Below, piece by piece: positions 17,164 through 27,521 of a stretch of 64,000 nucleotides of DNA. The stretch spans positions 38,058-102,057 of the forward strand of contig NZ_FQYT01000008.1 of NCBI RefSeq assembly GCF_900141895.1, written 5' to 3'. Under the pieces are notes generated by a model, which was given only the letters and a program-made list of their open reading frames with translations, searched no databases and was not told the origin of the DNA. Each line of letters starts with the position of its first letter. The stretch's first letter is position 1. The DNA comes from Parasporobacterium paucivorans DSM 15970 (GTDB lineage: Bacteria; Bacillota; Clostridia; Lachnospirales; Lachnospiraceae). The position numbers and the translations under genes are program-made.

Positions 17164-18189
17164 TTAATATATCAGCATTGCATCTCCGAAACTAAAAAAC
17201 CGGTATTTGTTTTCCAGCGCCTCATTGTATGCTCGCAAAATTACTTCCCGGGAGGAAAAGGCAGAAACCAGCATCAGCAGGGTTGATTCCGGAAGATGGA
17301 AATTTGTTATAAGGGCATCTATTACTTTAAACTCATAACCCGGATAAATGAATATCTCCGTCCATCCGCTTTTGGCTGTGATAAACCCATTTTCATCCGC
17401 GGCAGATTCCAGGGTCCTTGTAGAAGTTGTCCCTACGGCCACTATCCTACCGCCCCTTTCTTTCGTTCTGTTGATCAATCGGGCTTCCTCTTCATCGATA
17501 GAAAAATACTCTGAATGCATATGATGTTCCAGAATATTTTCCGCCTTGACCGGACGGAATGTTCCGAGCCCTACGTGCAGCGTGACATTCGCGATGGTGA
17601 CGCCTTTTCTTTCGATTTCCAAAAGAAGCTCTCTGGTAAAATGCAGACCAGCCGTTGGGGCTGCCGCGGATCCTTCATGTTTGGCGTAAACGGTCTGGTA
17701 TCTTGTTTTGTCTTCCAGGGTGTGTTTTATGTATGGCGGCAGAGGCATTTGTCCCAGCTTGTCCAATATTTCCTCGAAGATTCCCTCATATTCGAAATGT
17801 ATGAGTCGGTTGCCCTCTTCTACGATTTCCAGAATCTCACCCTTCAATTCTCCATTTCCAAAAACAATACGGGTACCCGGCCTGGCTTTCTTCCCAGGTC
17901 TTACCAGAACCTCCCAATTGTTGTTCTCTTTTCGTGTAAGCAAAAGCACTTCAATTATTGCGCCGGTATCTTCCTTTACACCAAAAAGCCTGGCCGGTAA
18001 GACCTTAGTGTTGTTAAGCACCAGGCAATCTCCCTCCTGGAGATAATCGACGATATTTCTGAAAATGGTATGACCGGTTTCTCCGGTCCTCCTGTCCACC
18101 GTCAACAGCCTGGAACCCGACCTGTCTGCCAGGGGATCCTGTGCAATCAATTCTTCCGGCAGTTCATAGTAATAATCATGTAAATTCAT
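17164..18189 (-). CDS. queA: tRNA preQ1-34 S-adenosylmethionine ribosyltransferase-isomerase
   Basis: A complete 341-residue QueA with [52 protein letters not shown] and [17 protein letters not shown]. It moves the ribosyl part of SAM to 7-aminomethyl-7-deazaguanine in tRNA to make epoxyqueuosine. An AGAGGG box precedes the ATG. It follows the DUF3810 gene by 30 bases and is the last gene of the long uppP-to-queA cluster. No tgt or yajC gene lies next to it, although they are frequent partners. Confidence 0.96.
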   Translation of the reverse strand: MNLHDYYYELPEELIAQDPLADRSGSRLLTVDRRTGETGHTIFRNIVDYLQEGDCLVLNNTKVLPARLFGVKEDTGAIIEVLLLTRKENNNWEVLVRPGKKARPGTRIVFGNGELKGEILEIVEEGNRLIHFEYEGIFEEILDKLGQMPLPPYIKHTLEDKTRYQTVYAKHEGSAAAPTAGLHFTRELLLEIERKGVTIANVTLHVGLGTFRPVKAENILEHHMHSEYFSIDEEEARLINRTKERGGRIVAVGTTSTRTLESAADENGFITAKSGWTEIFIYPGYEFKVIDALITNFHLPESTLLMLVSAFSSREVILRAYNEALENKYRFFSFGDAMLIY

Positions 18190-18219
18190 GGTACCCTCTT
18201 TTCAATCTTCCAAATTATA

Positions 18220-19314
18220 TCAGTTTAAGTTTTCACTGTATTCTGCCAGGAGGAGATCAACCATCCTGCCGTAGCTTTTGACCCCGTCTTTCTGTCCGTT
18301 CAGCTTCAGATAGGTGTCGTTGAGTTTTGTTGAGGCAGAACCTATCGTCTCCCCCAGTTTCGTGTTATCAAACTGCCTCCAATACAGGCTGTTATGATCC
18401 AAATCGTTGATTACCCCTTCGTCCAATGATGCTAAAACCTTCTCCCACTCTGCAACATCCTCCCCGTAAAGGGCATTCGTTGCGTTAATCAGGGCGCTCA
18501 TCATGCCGCTGTATACAAATTCCGGGGAACCGGAGCCTGTACAGGCCAGATAAGCAATAAAGTTGGCTTCATCCTCCCTCATAAAACCTGCCACGTGTGC
18601 CAGCTCATGGCACATGTCTGCAGGAATGTTATAATCCGGCTGATCCACATTTATATTTGCTTCCATGGTAAAAGCTGTAAACATCCCTGTTATCTGGGCG
18701 TATGACATCATTTTGGAAGCCAGAACTGGTTTGGGCTGGGGATAGTATCGTTTGAGCACAACATACTTATCACCAAGCAGCGACATTGCATCGGCAGCTT
18801 CCAATGCCGCTGCTGACACATCACCCAACTGCATGTTCCCATCCTCATCGGTCATGACGGCGTTTCTGGCAGAATTGGTTTTTTCCGCCAGCGACATACA
18901 TAACCCTGCAAGACTTTCAGATGAAGTCTGCTGTGCCTGCAGGTTCATATAATGCAGAAAATCATACCTGTAATAATTCGTCCCGTTGAGAATCATAAAT
19001 AAAAAGAAACCTATGCCCATGGCGCACAGAAGATCCAGCAATCCTGACCCTAATACGGAAATGCGTTCCCCTCTGCTTATGACAATTTTTCTGATGAAAC
19101 CAAAGAATACAAATATGCACATCAGCACAAAAGCATAGAACAGCACTTCCGCAGCCGATATGGGAACCATTCCAAAGAAACGGCTCACCGGCTGGGATAT
19201 GCTGTCATATATTTTTAATGCAAATAGATTTTCCGCAATCTCGGGATTTGTTTTTGTCACAAAAAGAATTAGCAGAGACAATGGAATAAGCAAAAGCAAT
19301 ATTTTTTTCATCAT
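18220..19314 (-). CDS. DUF3810 membrane protein with zinc-protease-like HExxH motif
   Basis: The 364-residue protein has an N-terminal hydrophobic segment (1-20) and two more spans around 50-75 and 90-112. A soluble, probably extracellular, domain follows and carries MCHELAHVAGF, an HExxH zinc motif, then REDEANFIAYLAC, where the Glu could be the third ligand. DUF3810 proteins are uncharacterised. The start ATG overlaps the rpe stop (ATGA), so it is translationally coupled to rpe. A membrane-anchored metalloprotease is a reasonable inference but is not proven. Confidence 0.82.
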   Translation of the reverse strand: MMKKILLLLIPLSLLILFVTKTNPEIAENLFALKIYDSISQPVSRFFGMVPISAAEVLFYAFVLMCIFVFFGFIRKIVISRGERISVLGSGLLDLLCAMGIGFFLFMILNGTNYYRYDFLHYMNLQAQQTSSESLAGLCMSLAEKTNSARNAVMTDEDGNMQLGDVSAAALEAADAMSLLGDKYVVLKRYYPQPKPVLASKMMSYAQITGMFTAFTMEANINVDQPDYNIPADMCHELAHVAGFMREDEANFIAYLACTGSGSPEFVYSGMMSALINATNALYGEDVAEWEKVLASLDEGVINDLDHNSLYWRQFDNTKLGETIGSASTKLNDTYLKLNGQKDGVKSYGRMVDLLLAEYSENLN

Positions 19315-19964
19315 TTGTTTAATAATTTCATAAATTCCTTAACGTTCTTATCAGCATCCCCTTTAAAAACTGCAGAGCCGGACACAATAATGTTCGCTCC
19401 CGCATCAAGTACGGTCTGAACATTATCAAGTGTAATGCCTCCGTCAACCTGAATGTCTGTCTTCAAGCCTCTCCTGTCGATCATATGTCTGAGATCTTTA
19501 ATTTTCCCGGTGCAATAATCGATATATTTCTGCCCTCCAAATCCAGGATTGACGGTCATAACGAGTACCGTATCCAGCTTGTCCAGAACATATTCAATTG
19601 AAGACAGGCTTGTAGCAGGGTTTACAGAAACTGCTGCCTTGCATCCCATCTCTTGTATGGCACTGATTGTCCGGTCCAGATGCGAAGTCGCTTCCGCATG
19701 GACGGTAATGATATCCGCTCCTGCCTCCTTAAAATCGGCCAGATATCTATCCGGGTCCGTAATCATCAGGTGGACATCGAAAATCTTATCCGTACATTTA
19801 CGTAAGGACTTGATTACTGGCATTCCAAAGGAGATGCTGGGAACAAAAATCCCATCCATCACATCGATGTGAATATATCCGGCTCCCGCCATGTCTATTG
19901 TTCTTACGGCATCACCCAGATTGGCAAAATCCGCCGATAAAATCGATGGTGCTAATATGTTCAT
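19311..19964 (-). CDS. rpe: Ribulose-phosphate 3-epimerase
   Basis: A TIM-barrel enzyme of the pentose phosphate pathway, 217 residues from the ATG at 19964. LAPSILSADFANLG, HIDVMDG, DVHLMI, VMTVNPGFGGQKY and QVDGGI are all present. The metal ligands and catalytic Asp pair lie in HIDVMDG and VDGG. The ATG at 19964 has an AGAGG box 7 bases upstream that overlaps the rsgA stop; an upstream TTG at 19979 is unlikely. The order prpC-pknB-rsgA-rpe is a classic Firmicutes arrangement. Confidence 0.97.
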   Translation of the reverse strand: MNILAPSILSADFANLGDAVRTIDMAGAGYIHIDVMDGIFVPSISFGMPVIKSLRKCTDKIFDVHLMITDPDRYLADFKEAGADIITVHAEATSHLDRTISAIQEMGCKAAVSVNPATSLSSIEYVLDKLDTVLVMTVNPGFGGQKYIDYCTGKIKDLRHMIDRRGLKTDIQVDGGITLDNVQTVLDAGANIIVSGSAVFKGDADKNVKEFMKLLNK

Positions 19965-19975
19965 CTTTATTCCTC

Positions 19976-20854
19976 TCAATACTTTCTGATTTCTTTTAAC
20001 TCATTATATAAATGAATGTAATTATCGTATCTTTCCCTTGGAATCTCATTATTTTCCAGAGCCTCTTTCACTGCGCATCCCGGTTCATTGATATGGATGC
20101 AGCCTTTAAATCTGCACTCCCCGGCATAATAGAGAAACTCTTCATAATAATCCTTCAACTCTTCTTTTTCACAGTCCAGAACGGACATGGAACTAAACCC
20201 CGGCGTATCCATTATATATGTGTTGTTTTCCAGATTGAAAATTTCCGAGTGCCTGGTTGTATGTTTTCCCCTTTTTATCTTCTCACTGATGATGCCGGTC
20301 TTAGAGTGTGCTTCAGGCATCAGTACATTCAAGAGGGAGGATTTTCCGACCCCGGAAGGACCTGCAAATACAGTTGTCTTACCTCTGACGGCATTCTCAA
20401 TGCTGTCCATCCCGGATTGTTCTTTCACACTCGTAAACAAAATCCTGCATCCGGATTTTTCATATATTTCCTGAAGTCTTCTGCAATCGGTTTCTGTAGA
20501 TCTGTCCACCTTATTAAAGCATATAACGACCGGTACGCCCTGCTGCTTCATGGAGATAATAAAACGGTCCAGAAGATTCAGGTTCGGTTCTGGTTCTTTT
20601 ATGGCAAATACCACCACGGCCTGGTCCACATTGGCAACAGCCGGCCGGACCAGGACATTGTGTCTCTCTAAAATATCCGCTATGTTTCCCAGCTTCTTCT
20701 CTTCATCCAGGACGTCCATTTCCACATCGTCGCCTACCAGAGGTTTTATTCCCCTATTTCTGAATATTCCTTTTGCCTTACATTCATAAATTCCAAATCC
20801 TTCTACGTGTACGTAGTAAAAACCGGCAATTCCTTTTATGATTTTTCCCTGCAT
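19976..20854 (-). CDS. rsgA: Ribosome small-subunit-dependent GTPase A
   Basis: A 292-residue circularly permuted GTPase that assists 30S subunit maturation. An OB-fold N-terminus leads into FNKVDRS (G4), the P-loop GPSGVGKSSLLN, the switch region RGKHTTRHSEIF, and DTPGFSS. The C-terminal zinc motif is CRFKGCIHINEPGC. It lies 28 bases after pknB and directly before rpe. The ribosome binding site is weak, suggesting coupling to upstream translation. Confidence 0.96.
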   Translation of the reverse strand: MQGKIIKGIAGFYYVHVEGFGIYECKAKGIFRNRGIKPLVGDDVEMDVLDEEKKLGNIADILERHNVLVRPAVANVDQAVVVFAIKEPEPNLNLLDRFIISMKQQGVPVVICFNKVDRSTETDCRRLQEIYEKSGCRILFTSVKEQSGMDSIENAVRGKTTVFAGPSGVGKSSLLNVLMPEAHSKTGIISEKIKRGKHTTRHSEIFNLENNTYIMDTPGFSSMSVLDCEKEELKDYYEEFLYYAGECRFKGCIHINEPGCAVKEALENNEIPRERYDNYIHLYNELKEIRKY

Positions 20855-20882
20855 TTTTCACTGCCTGTCTGTTGTGATTGTT

Positions 20883-22718
20883 TTACTGGGTTGCTTGTCC
20901 GGAATCATTTTTTTTGGTAGTTGTCTCCGTTACAGTGGTCGTCTCGGTCGGTGTTTCTTTTCCCAGAACAACGTCCACACTGGAGCCCTGTTCCAGGACA
21001 GAGTATGCGGTGGTAAGCTGGCGGATTACTTTATCGATATTTGCAGCTGTCGTTTCTTCGTAGGTAACCTTTCCCAGCGTAAGGCCCACTGAAATCAGCG
21101 CATTTTCAGCCTGGGTCTTAGTCAGTCCCATAAGATTTGGCACCTCCACACTTTTCACTTCCGCCCCTCTGCTTACATAAAGGGTAATGGTGTCTCCATA
21201 TTTCACTTTTTCCGATGCGCCAGGAGTAGTGTTGTACACCGTGTCCAGAGGGTATCCTGCATTGTATTCGGTAACAACCGTATTATTCAGCCCCAATGCA
21301 GTAAGCTGCGCAATAGCATCACTCTTACTTTTTCCAATCAGGTCCGGAACCAGCACTTCTTCTTTTCCCTGGCTGATAGCCACTTCTATAGTCGTATTTT
21401 CATCCACCATTTCTCCGGCTCCGACGGACTGGGATATAGCAAGGCCCTGCTCCACGTCATTGCTGGCCTCGTAAGTGAATTTCACCCCAAGGGCCAGATT
21501 TTCCAATGACGCCCTTATTTCGTCTTCACTCAGACCAACAAGCTCCGGCACTTCAACCTGCGCCGCACTTACTTCCTGTGTTGTCGTTTCCGTACTGGTG
21601 CTGCCAGAGCAGCTTTCCAATCCGCCCAAAAACTTCACAATCAGAAGTATGAAGATAATCAGTATAACCACCCCGGCAGCAATGGATCCGATGGTAATCA
21701 GTTTGTCAAGTTTGGGATTCACTTCATTCAGTTCATCATCTTCCTCAAAACCATCATCATTCAGGTCATCTTCCAAAGCGGATTCTTTAAGAGAATCTTC
21801 CCTGCTTCCATTGCGGATTGCCGTAACTTCGGCATCAGAGAGCATGACTGTGGATGAGTTGTCATTAACCGGAATAATTTTAACAAAATCTTCATCCGGC
21901 GAAATGAGGGATTTTTTCAGATCCGCAATCAGCGACGAAACTTTCAGATATCTGCGGTCTGGTTTCTTCTGTGTGCATTTTTCGATAATCCGGCATACGC
22001 TCATTGGAACTTCAGGCACTTCCGCCCTTATCGAAGGCAGTTCGTCCTGAATCTGCCGGAGGGCAATCGTTACGGTTGAGTCCCCATCAAAGGGAACATG
22101 TCCGGTCAACATCTCGAACATGGTAATTCCCAAGGAATATATATCGCTTTTTTCGTCCACAAAGCCTCCCCTGGCCTGCTCAGGAGAAATATAGTGGACA
22201 GACCCCATTGCAGCACTGGAAGTGACGGTGTTAGCCGATGCAGCCCTTGCTATACCAAAGTCTGTCACTTTTACCTTCCCTTCCCTGGAGATGAGAATAT
22301 TCTGAGGTTTTATGTCTCTGTGCACGATCTGGTTGTTGTGAGCAGCTTCAATCCCCTGGGCAACCTGAATGGCAATGCTGACTGCTTCCTTTACACCAAG
22401 GCGTTTTTTCTTTTCGATATACCGTTTAAGTGTAATTCCTTCCACATACTCCATGACGATGTAATTGATTCCGTCATCCGTACCCACATCATATACATTT
22501 ACAATATTGGAATGTGTAAGGCCCGCAACCGACTGGGCCTCCACCTTAAATTTCATAAGAAAATTTTTATCCTGGGCAAATTCTTTCTTCAGTACTTTTA
22601 TGGCCACAAATCTGTTGAGCTTGTGGCATTTTGCCTTGTATACATCAGACATTCCGCCAGACCCGATTAATTCGAGGATTTCATATCGCTCCCCGATAAA
22701 CATGCCTTTTTTTAACAT
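20883..22718 (-). CDS. pknB: PASTA-domain eukaryotic-like Ser/Thr protein kinase
   Basis: This transmembrane kinase has 611 residues. The kinase domain occupies about 1-265: GSGGMSDVYKA loop, HRDIKPQN catalytic loop, DFGIARA. An acidic juxtamembrane stretch, one membrane helix at about 345-368 and three extracellular PASTA repeats (about 390-585) follow, ending in a Thr-rich tail. Such kinases bind peptidoglycan fragments through PASTA domains and regulate cell-wall growth and division. The phosphatase gene lies just upstream, and its product is expected to reverse the kinase action. Neighbouring murE, dapF, uppP and ftsK fit a cell-envelope theme. Confidence 0.96.
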   Translation of the reverse strand: MLKKGMFIGERYEILELIGSGGMSDVYKAKCHKLNRFVAIKVLKKEFAQDKNFLMKFKVEAQSVAGLTHSNIVNVYDVGTDDGINYIVMEYVEGITLKRYIEKKKRLGVKEAVSIAIQVAQGIEAAHNNQIVHRDIKPQNILISREGKVKVTDFGIARAASANTVTSSAAMGSVHYISPEQARGGFVDEKSDIYSLGITMFEMLTGHVPFDGDSTVTIALRQIQDELPSIRAEVPEVPMSVCRIIEKCTQKKPDRRYLKVSSLIADLKKSLISPDEDFVKIIPVNDNSSTVMLSDAEVTAIRNGSREDSLKESALEDDLNDDGFEEDDELNEVNPKLDKLITIGSIAAGVVILIIFILLIVKFLGGLESCSGSTSTETTTQEVSAAQVEVPELVGLSEDEIRASLENLALGVKFTYEASNDVEQGLAISQSVGAGEMVDENTTIEVAISQGKEEVLVPDLIGKSKSDAIAQLTALGLNNTVVTEYNAGYPLDTVYNTTPGASEKVKYGDTITLYVSRGAEVKSVEVPNLMGLTKTQAENALISVGLTLGKVTYEETTAANIDKVIRQLTTAYSVLEQGSSVDVVLGKETPTETTTVTETTTKKNDSGQATQ

Positions 22719-22739
22719 ATAAGTATCCTTTCCATATTT

Positions 22740-23462
22740 TTAGTCCGTTTGAATCAAAATTGCCGAGATATTGTCCCGCCCTCCATTGGTATTAGCTGTT
22801 TCTACCAGCAATTCCACGATATTTTCCGGTTCATATCCGACCTCTATAATATTTTGTATAAAAGAATCTTCTACCATATTTGTGAGTCCATCCGAGCAAA
22901 GGAGTACTTTGTCCCCTTCTGTGATCTCCACTTCAAAAAAATCAGCATCCAGCACCGGGCTGACACCTACTGCTTTTGTAATAATATTTTTATTCACATT
23001 GATTCTGGCACTTTCTTTATCCAACCCGCCATTATTGATCATCTCTTCCACCAGAGAATGGTCCCTGGTTATCTGTTTCAGTTCATTGTTGGAAACATAG
23101 AGCCTGCTGTCTCCCACGTTGGCGGCAAACAAAGTAGTGTCCAGGATAGTTGCCGCTACAAGGGTAGTGCCCGTTCCTTCAAGATCAGGATTATCAGCGG
23201 CCGATTCATAAACTGCCCTGTTTGCGGCATCAATGGCATTCTTCATAAGCCGGGCGACATCTTCGTTTTCTGATTTGTCGATGTATTTGACAAATTCATT
23301 GACAGCACAGCTGGATGCAAAATCACCTGCTTTGTGTCCGCCCATTCCGTCTGCTATTACGTATAAATTAGGGAGGTTTCCAACTGGCGCATCCGAACAA
23401 TAGACATAATCCTGGTTGGTAATTCTGGCAAGTCCTTTGTCGGTTAATGCAGCTGATTTCAT
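22740..23462 (-). CDS. prpC: PP2C-type Ser/Thr phosphatase
   Basis: A 240-residue Stp1/PrpC phosphatase with ALTDKGLARITNQDY, VIADGMGGHKAGDFAS, ANVGDSRLYV, LLCSDGLTNMV and GGRDNISAI, covering the metal-binding Asp residues. It dephosphorylates targets of the adjacent PknB. The start at 23462 is preferred for the GGAGG about 6 bases upstream; an in-frame ATG at 23483 lies within the end of rlmN. Confidence 0.96.
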   Translation of the reverse strand: MKSAALTDKGLARITNQDYVYCSDAPVGNLPNLYVIADGMGGHKAGDFASSCAVNEFVKYIDKSENEDVARLMKNAIDAANRAVYESAADNPDLEGTGTTLVAATILDTTLFAANVGDSRLYVSNNELKQITRDHSLVEEMINNGGLDKESARINVNKNIITKAVGVSPVLDADFFEVEITEGDKVLLCSDGLTNMVEDSFIQNIIEVGYEPENIVELLVETANTNGGRDNISAILIQTD

Positions 23463-23472
23463 CGTTATCCTC

Positions 23473-24516
23473 CTACTTCTCATTGGTATCCCTGTATGTT
23501 TTCCTTAACTGTCCACAGGCACCCTGGATATCCGTCCCCATTTCCCGCCTTATTGTAACAGGAATTCCATGGTCTGACAGATAATTTTTAAATCTGTGAA
23601 TCTGATCCTTTTTTGTTTGCATAAAATCCCGTTCTTCGATAGGATTTACGGGAATCAAATTCACATGGCAGTTAAGACCATGCAGCAGAGTCCGCAGCCT
23701 GGCAGCATCCTCCATAGTATCATTGACTCCTCTTATAAGACTATATTCAAATGTCAGCCTGCGACCGGTTTTTGCAAAATAATATCTGCAGGCGTCCATA
23801 ATTTCTTCAATGGAATATTTATTGGCTATCGGCATAATTGTCTTTCTGGTTTCATCATCCGCAGCATGCAGTGAGATAGCCAGGGTGATCTGGAAGTTTT
23901 CATCTGCCAGTCTCCGGATGCCCGGCACAATACCGCATGTAGACATTGTAATATTTCTCTGGCTGATATGCAAGCCATTTTCATCCGACAGCATGCGTAT
24001 AGTCTTCATGACATTTTCGTAATTATCCAGCGGTTCTCCTGTACCCATCATGACCACGTTGGAAACCCTTTCGCCCGTGAGTCTTTGAATGGTATATATC
24101 TGTCCGAGCATCTCGGACACCTCCAGGTTTCGGGTCAGTCCTCCAATCGTTGAAGCACAGAACCTGCACCCCATCCGGCACCCGGCCTGCGTAGATATGC
24201 AGACGGAGTTGCCGTGCTTATATATCATAAGGACACTTTCTATCACGTTTCCGTCTTCCAGTCTGAAGAGATATTTTCTTGTTCCGTCCGTTTTAGAAAT
24301 CTGCACTTCCACCGGCTCCAGGTCTGCCACTCTGTATTTTTCTTCCAGCTTGTCCCTTAATTCTTTTGACAGATTCGTCATATCAGCAAATGAGGATGCC
24401 AGCTTCGCATGCAGCCAACCGTATATCTGTCCAGCCCTGAAAGCTTTCTCCCCAATGGAAGCGATTTCATTTTTTAATTCCACTATGTTCAATGATTTTA
24501 AGTCTATTTTATTCAT
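23473..24516 (-). CDS. rlmN: Dual-specificity 23S rRNA/tRNA adenine-C2 methyltransferase RlmN
   Basis: A 347-residue radical SAM enzyme with CRMGCRFC for the 4Fe-4S cluster, GEPLDN and the cysteine-containing C-terminal GACGQL used in the ping-pong methyl transfer. It methylates A2503 of 23S rRNA and A37 of some tRNAs. Its start overlaps the rsmB stop by 8 bases with GGAG at proper spacing. It lacks features that would suggest the Cfr resistance enzyme; length and context fit RlmN. Confidence 0.95.
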   Translation of the reverse strand: MNKIDLKSLNIVELKNEIASIGEKAFRAGQIYGWLHAKLASSFADMTNLSKELRDKLEEKYRVADLEPVEVQISKTDGTRKYLFRLEDGNVIESVLMIYKHGNSVCISTQAGCRMGCRFCASTIGGLTRNLEVSEMLGQIYTIQRLTGERVSNVVMMGTGEPLDNYENVMKTIRMLSDENGLHISQRNITMSTCGIVPGIRRLADENFQITLAISLHAADDETRKTIMPIANKYSIEEIMDACRYYFAKTGRRLTFEYSLIRGVNDTMEDAARLRTLLHGLNCHVNLIPVNPIEERDFMQTKKDQIHRFKNYLSDHGIPVTIRREMGTDIQGACGQLRKTYRDTNEK

Positions 24517-25870
24517 TCATTTTTCTCCGAAATCTCGCGATAAAAAAGCCATCATTTCCATGTTTTCCAGGAAAAAGCTGTGTCCAGCCCTCTTCTGCGG
24601 ATTCCTCCAGAAATGTTTCCGGCAGCAGACCCTTCAGGCTTTCCAGTGTATAAGGGTGATTTTCCAAAAACCATCTGACATTGTCCTGGTTTTCCAATAT
24701 GTTAATCGTACATGTACTATAAATAAGGACTTTTCCTGGTTTAACATACCGCGCGGCATTTTTGAGGATATCCCTCTGCAGGGCTGCAAGGTTTTTCAGG
24801 CTGTCTCTCTGAATTTTGTAGCGCAGATCCGTCTTTTTTGCCAGTACTCCCAGTCCTGAACAGGGCAGGTCAGCAATCAGGACATCTGCCATGTCTACGG
24901 ACGATTCATCAAATACCGTGGCATCCTTCACTTCCGTCCGGATATTCCCAAATCCGCTTCGAGCGATGTTTTCCTGAATCAATCCGGTTTTATATTCCGT
25001 TACATCCCGGGCAACCACCTGTCCGCTTCCCTTAAGTAAATCTGCCGCATGGATGCTCTTTCCGCCAGGCGCCGCACACAGATCCAGCACAAAGTCTCCC
25101 GGATGAATGTCCGCCGCATACCCTACAAGCATGGAGCTTATGTCCTGGATTTGTATATATCCTTTTTGAAAAGCTTCAATATTTCCGGGGGAATCATACC
25201 CTTCCATATACAGCGCGTCTTCTAAGAATGGATTCTGAACCACTTGAATATTCTGATTTTCCAGACTGGATACGATATCTTCTTTTCTGGCAAGGCTTAA
25301 ATTACATCTTACACTCAGAGGATTCCTTACGCTGAATCCATCTAATATCTCCAGTGTTTTATCCTCTCCAAGCTGTTCCAGCCATAATTCAATGATCCAT
25401 TCCGGCATGGAGTATTTCACAGAAAGCGCAAGAACAGGGTTTCCTTCTTCCTCCGGATATTCGATACTGTCCGCATTTCTTGCTACGGTACGCAGCACCC
25501 CGTTCATATATCCTTTCAGGCTAACAAATCCTCTTTTGGCGGCAATATTGACAGCCTCGTTGCATACAGCCCTGTCCGGCACATTATCCATGTACAAGAT
25601 CTGATATACAGACAACCGCAGAAGGTTTCGGATCAGCGGCTTCATCTTTGCCACCTTCACTTTGGAATACAGGTTGAGGATATAATCAATCTTAATCAGA
25701 TTTTCAATAGTGCCTTCCGTAAGCCGGGAGATGAAGCTCCGGCTCGATTTATCCAGCTCGGGATGTTTCCCTAGCGTCTTCCTCAGCACCAAATGGCTGA
25801 AGTGATTTTTTTCCAATATTTCAATAAGCATTTCAAGGGCAATTTCCCTGGTATCCGGAATCTTAATCAC
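24509..25870 (-). CDS. rsmB: 16S rRNA (cytosine-967-C5)-methyltransferase
   Basis: The 453-residue RsmB has an N-terminal NusB-like RNA-binding domain and a C-terminal SAM methyltransferase. VLDLCAAPGGKS is the SAM motif, ADLPCSGLG carries one catalytic Cys, and IYSTCTINILEN carries the other. The GTG at 25870 is taken as start because GGAGG lies 8 bases upstream; a TTG at 25885 would overlap that site. It overlaps the end of the YugP-like gene by 8 bases. Confidence 0.94.
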   Translation of the reverse strand: MIKIPDTREIALEMLIEILEKNHFSHLVLRKTLGKHPELDKSSRSFISRLTEGTIENLIKIDYILNLYSKVKVAKMKPLIRNLLRLSVYQILYMDNVPDRAVCNEAVNIAAKRGFVSLKGYMNGVLRTVARNADSIEYPEEEGNPVLALSVKYSMPEWIIELWLEQLGEDKTLEILDGFSVRNPLSVRCNLSLARKEDIVSSLENQNIQVVQNPFLEDALYMEGYDSPGNIEAFQKGYIQIQDISSMLVGYAADIHPGDFVLDLCAAPGGKSIHAADLLKGSGQVVARDVTEYKTGLIQENIARSGFGNIRTEVKDATVFDESSVDMADVLIADLPCSGLGVLAKKTDLRYKIQRDSLKNLAALQRDILKNAARYVKPGKVLIYSTCTINILENQDNVRWFLENHPYTLESLKGLLPETFLEESAEEGWTQLFPGKHGNDGFFIARFRRKMNE

Positions 25871-26564
25871 GTCTTCGTCCTCCAAAAAGGAGCAGAAGCC
25901 TCAAGAGCTGCAGCACCATTGCGGCGGCCGATGCCACATAAGTTAGCGCAGCAGCAGAAAGTACCTTTTTTGTCATCTTCAGCTCTTCCTCCGTCAGCAG
26001 CCCTCTTTCATCCAATATATGCACCGCTCTTGCAGAAGCGTTAAATTCCACCGGAAGGGTAATCAGATGAAACAGCACGGCTGCGGAAAAGCAGATGATT
26101 CCTGTATTAATCAGCAGCTGGGATGCGCTGCTGTTTATAAAAAGTCCTATGATGATCAAAAACCAGGAGACACCGGAACCGAAATTTGCCACTGGAACCA
26201 GGGCGCCCCTGATTTTCAAGGGAACATACGCATTTGCATCCTGAATTGCATGTCCGCATTCATGGGCTGCGACACCAATGGCTGCGACGGATGCGGAAGC
26301 ATAGGTAGCATCAGAAAGGTTCAGTTCTTTTGTTCTGGGATCGTAATGGTCATTCAAATTACCGCTAATATGATTAATTCGCACGTCATACAGACCTTCT
26401 GCCTGTAAAATCTTTTGAGCCGCCTGGGCTCCGGTAATACCCGAAAGACTTCTCACATGGGAATACTTATTGAAACTGGATTTGACCCTTGATGAAGCTA
26501 CAAGACTTATCACAATGCCGATAATGACCATCCAATATGTTGAATCATAGTATCCATATATCAT
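25863..26564 (-). CDS. YugP-like zinc-dependent membrane metallopeptidase
   Basis: A 233-residue membrane protein of the YugP family (DUF neutral zinc metallopeptidase). Hydrophobic segments lie at the N-terminus and around residues 120-170 and 205-225. The zinc motif is AAHECGHAIQDA near residue 94, and NHYDPRTKELNLSDATY precedes it as in relatives. Its cellular substrate is unknown. It sits between fmt and rsmB, a common position in Clostridia. Confidence 0.88.
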   Translation of the reverse strand: MIYGYYDSTYWMVIIGIVISLVASSRVKSSFNKYSHVRSLSGITGAQAAQKILQAEGLYDVRINHISGNLNDHYDPRTKELNLSDATYASASVAAIGVAAHECGHAIQDANAYVPLKIRGALVPVANFGSGVSWFLIIIGLFINSSASQLLINTGIICFSAAVLFHLITLPVEFNASARAVHILDERGLLTEEELKMTKKVLSAAALTYVASAAAMVLQLLRLLLLFGGRRRD

Positions 26565-26591
26565 TTCTTTTCATTTCCTTTCCCCAAAAAA

Positions 26592-27521
26592 CTAACCAAG
26601 AACAGTTCCTTTGATTACTTTATATCCACGCAGGAAATCGTTCGTGTTCATTTTCTTCTTCCCTTCCATTTGAAGACTCGTTATGGAAAGCGTTCCCCTG
26701 CCCGTCTTCACATACAGGCTCTTGTCGGTCAATTCAACGATTTCTCCAGGAATGCCTGGATATTCGTCATCCAGTACCACCGCGTCCCAGATTTTAAGAT
26801 TTTTTCCGTCCAGTTTTGTATACGCGCTGGGCCATGGGTTAAGTCCCCTGATCAGCCGTTCAATTGTCTCGGCGGAATCGGTGAAGTCAATATGTCCCGT
26901 CTGTTTATGTATCATTTTCGCATAATTGGAAACGGAAGAATCCTGGACAGTACGTGCAGCTTCACCCTTCTCAAGCTTATCCAGCGTCACCAGCAATAAT
27001 CTGGCTCCGGCCAGGGACAGCTTATCATGAAGTGAACCATAGGTCTCCTTATCCTCAATCGGAATCTCGATTTTATCTATCATATCCCCTTCATCAAGAC
27101 CTTCCGACATGAACATGGTTGTAACGCCGGCAGTCTTTTTTCCATCCATTATCACGCGTTGGATCGGGGCGGCCCCTCTGTAGGCAGGCAGAAGCGATGC
27201 ATGCACATTTATACAGCCAAATCTTGGGATGTCCAGTATCTCCCTGGGAAGAATCTGCCCAAAGGCAATAACGACTATTATATCCGGATTCCATCCTTTC
27301 AGTTGGTTGATGAATTCAGGATTGCTGACCTTGTCCGGCTGATATACCGGTATTCCATATTCCAAAGCTGCCTCCTTCACTGGAGTAAACTGCATATTTT
27401 TGCCTCTGCCTTTAGGTTTGTCGGGCTGCGAAATCACCGCCAGGATTTCGTGTCCAGCTCTGATTAGCTCATGCAGGGAAGGTACGGAAAAATCGGGCGT
27501 TCCCATAAACACGATTTTCAT
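26592..27521 (-). CDS. fmt: Methionyl-tRNA formyltransferase
   Basis: A complete 309-residue Fmt with [11 protein letters not shown], the formyl-THF site [16 protein letters not shown], and GLDEGDMI. It formylates initiator Met-tRNA. Its ATG overlaps the def stop as ATGA, coupling the formylase and the enzyme that removes the formyl group. Confidence 0.97.
   Translation of the reverse strand: MKIVFMGTPDFSVPSLHELIRAGHEILAVISQPDKPKGRGKNMQFTPVKEAALEYGIPVYQPDKVSNPEFINQLKGWNPDIIVVIAFGQILPREILDIPRFGCINVHASLLPAYRGAAPIQRVIMDGKKTAGVTTMFMSEGLDEGDMIDKIEIPIEDKETYGSLHDKLSLAGARLLLVTLDKLEKGEAARTVQDSSVSNYAKMIHKQTGHIDFTDSAETIERLIRGLNPWPSAYTKLDGKNLKIWDAVVLDDEYPGIPGEIVELTDKSLYVKTGRGTLSITSLQMEGKKKMNTNDFLRGYKVIKGTVLG

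Noticed and set aside
23473..24516. Cfr-type resistance methyltransferase
   Set aside because: Gene order rsmB-rlmN-prpC-pknB and length fit housekeeping RlmN.
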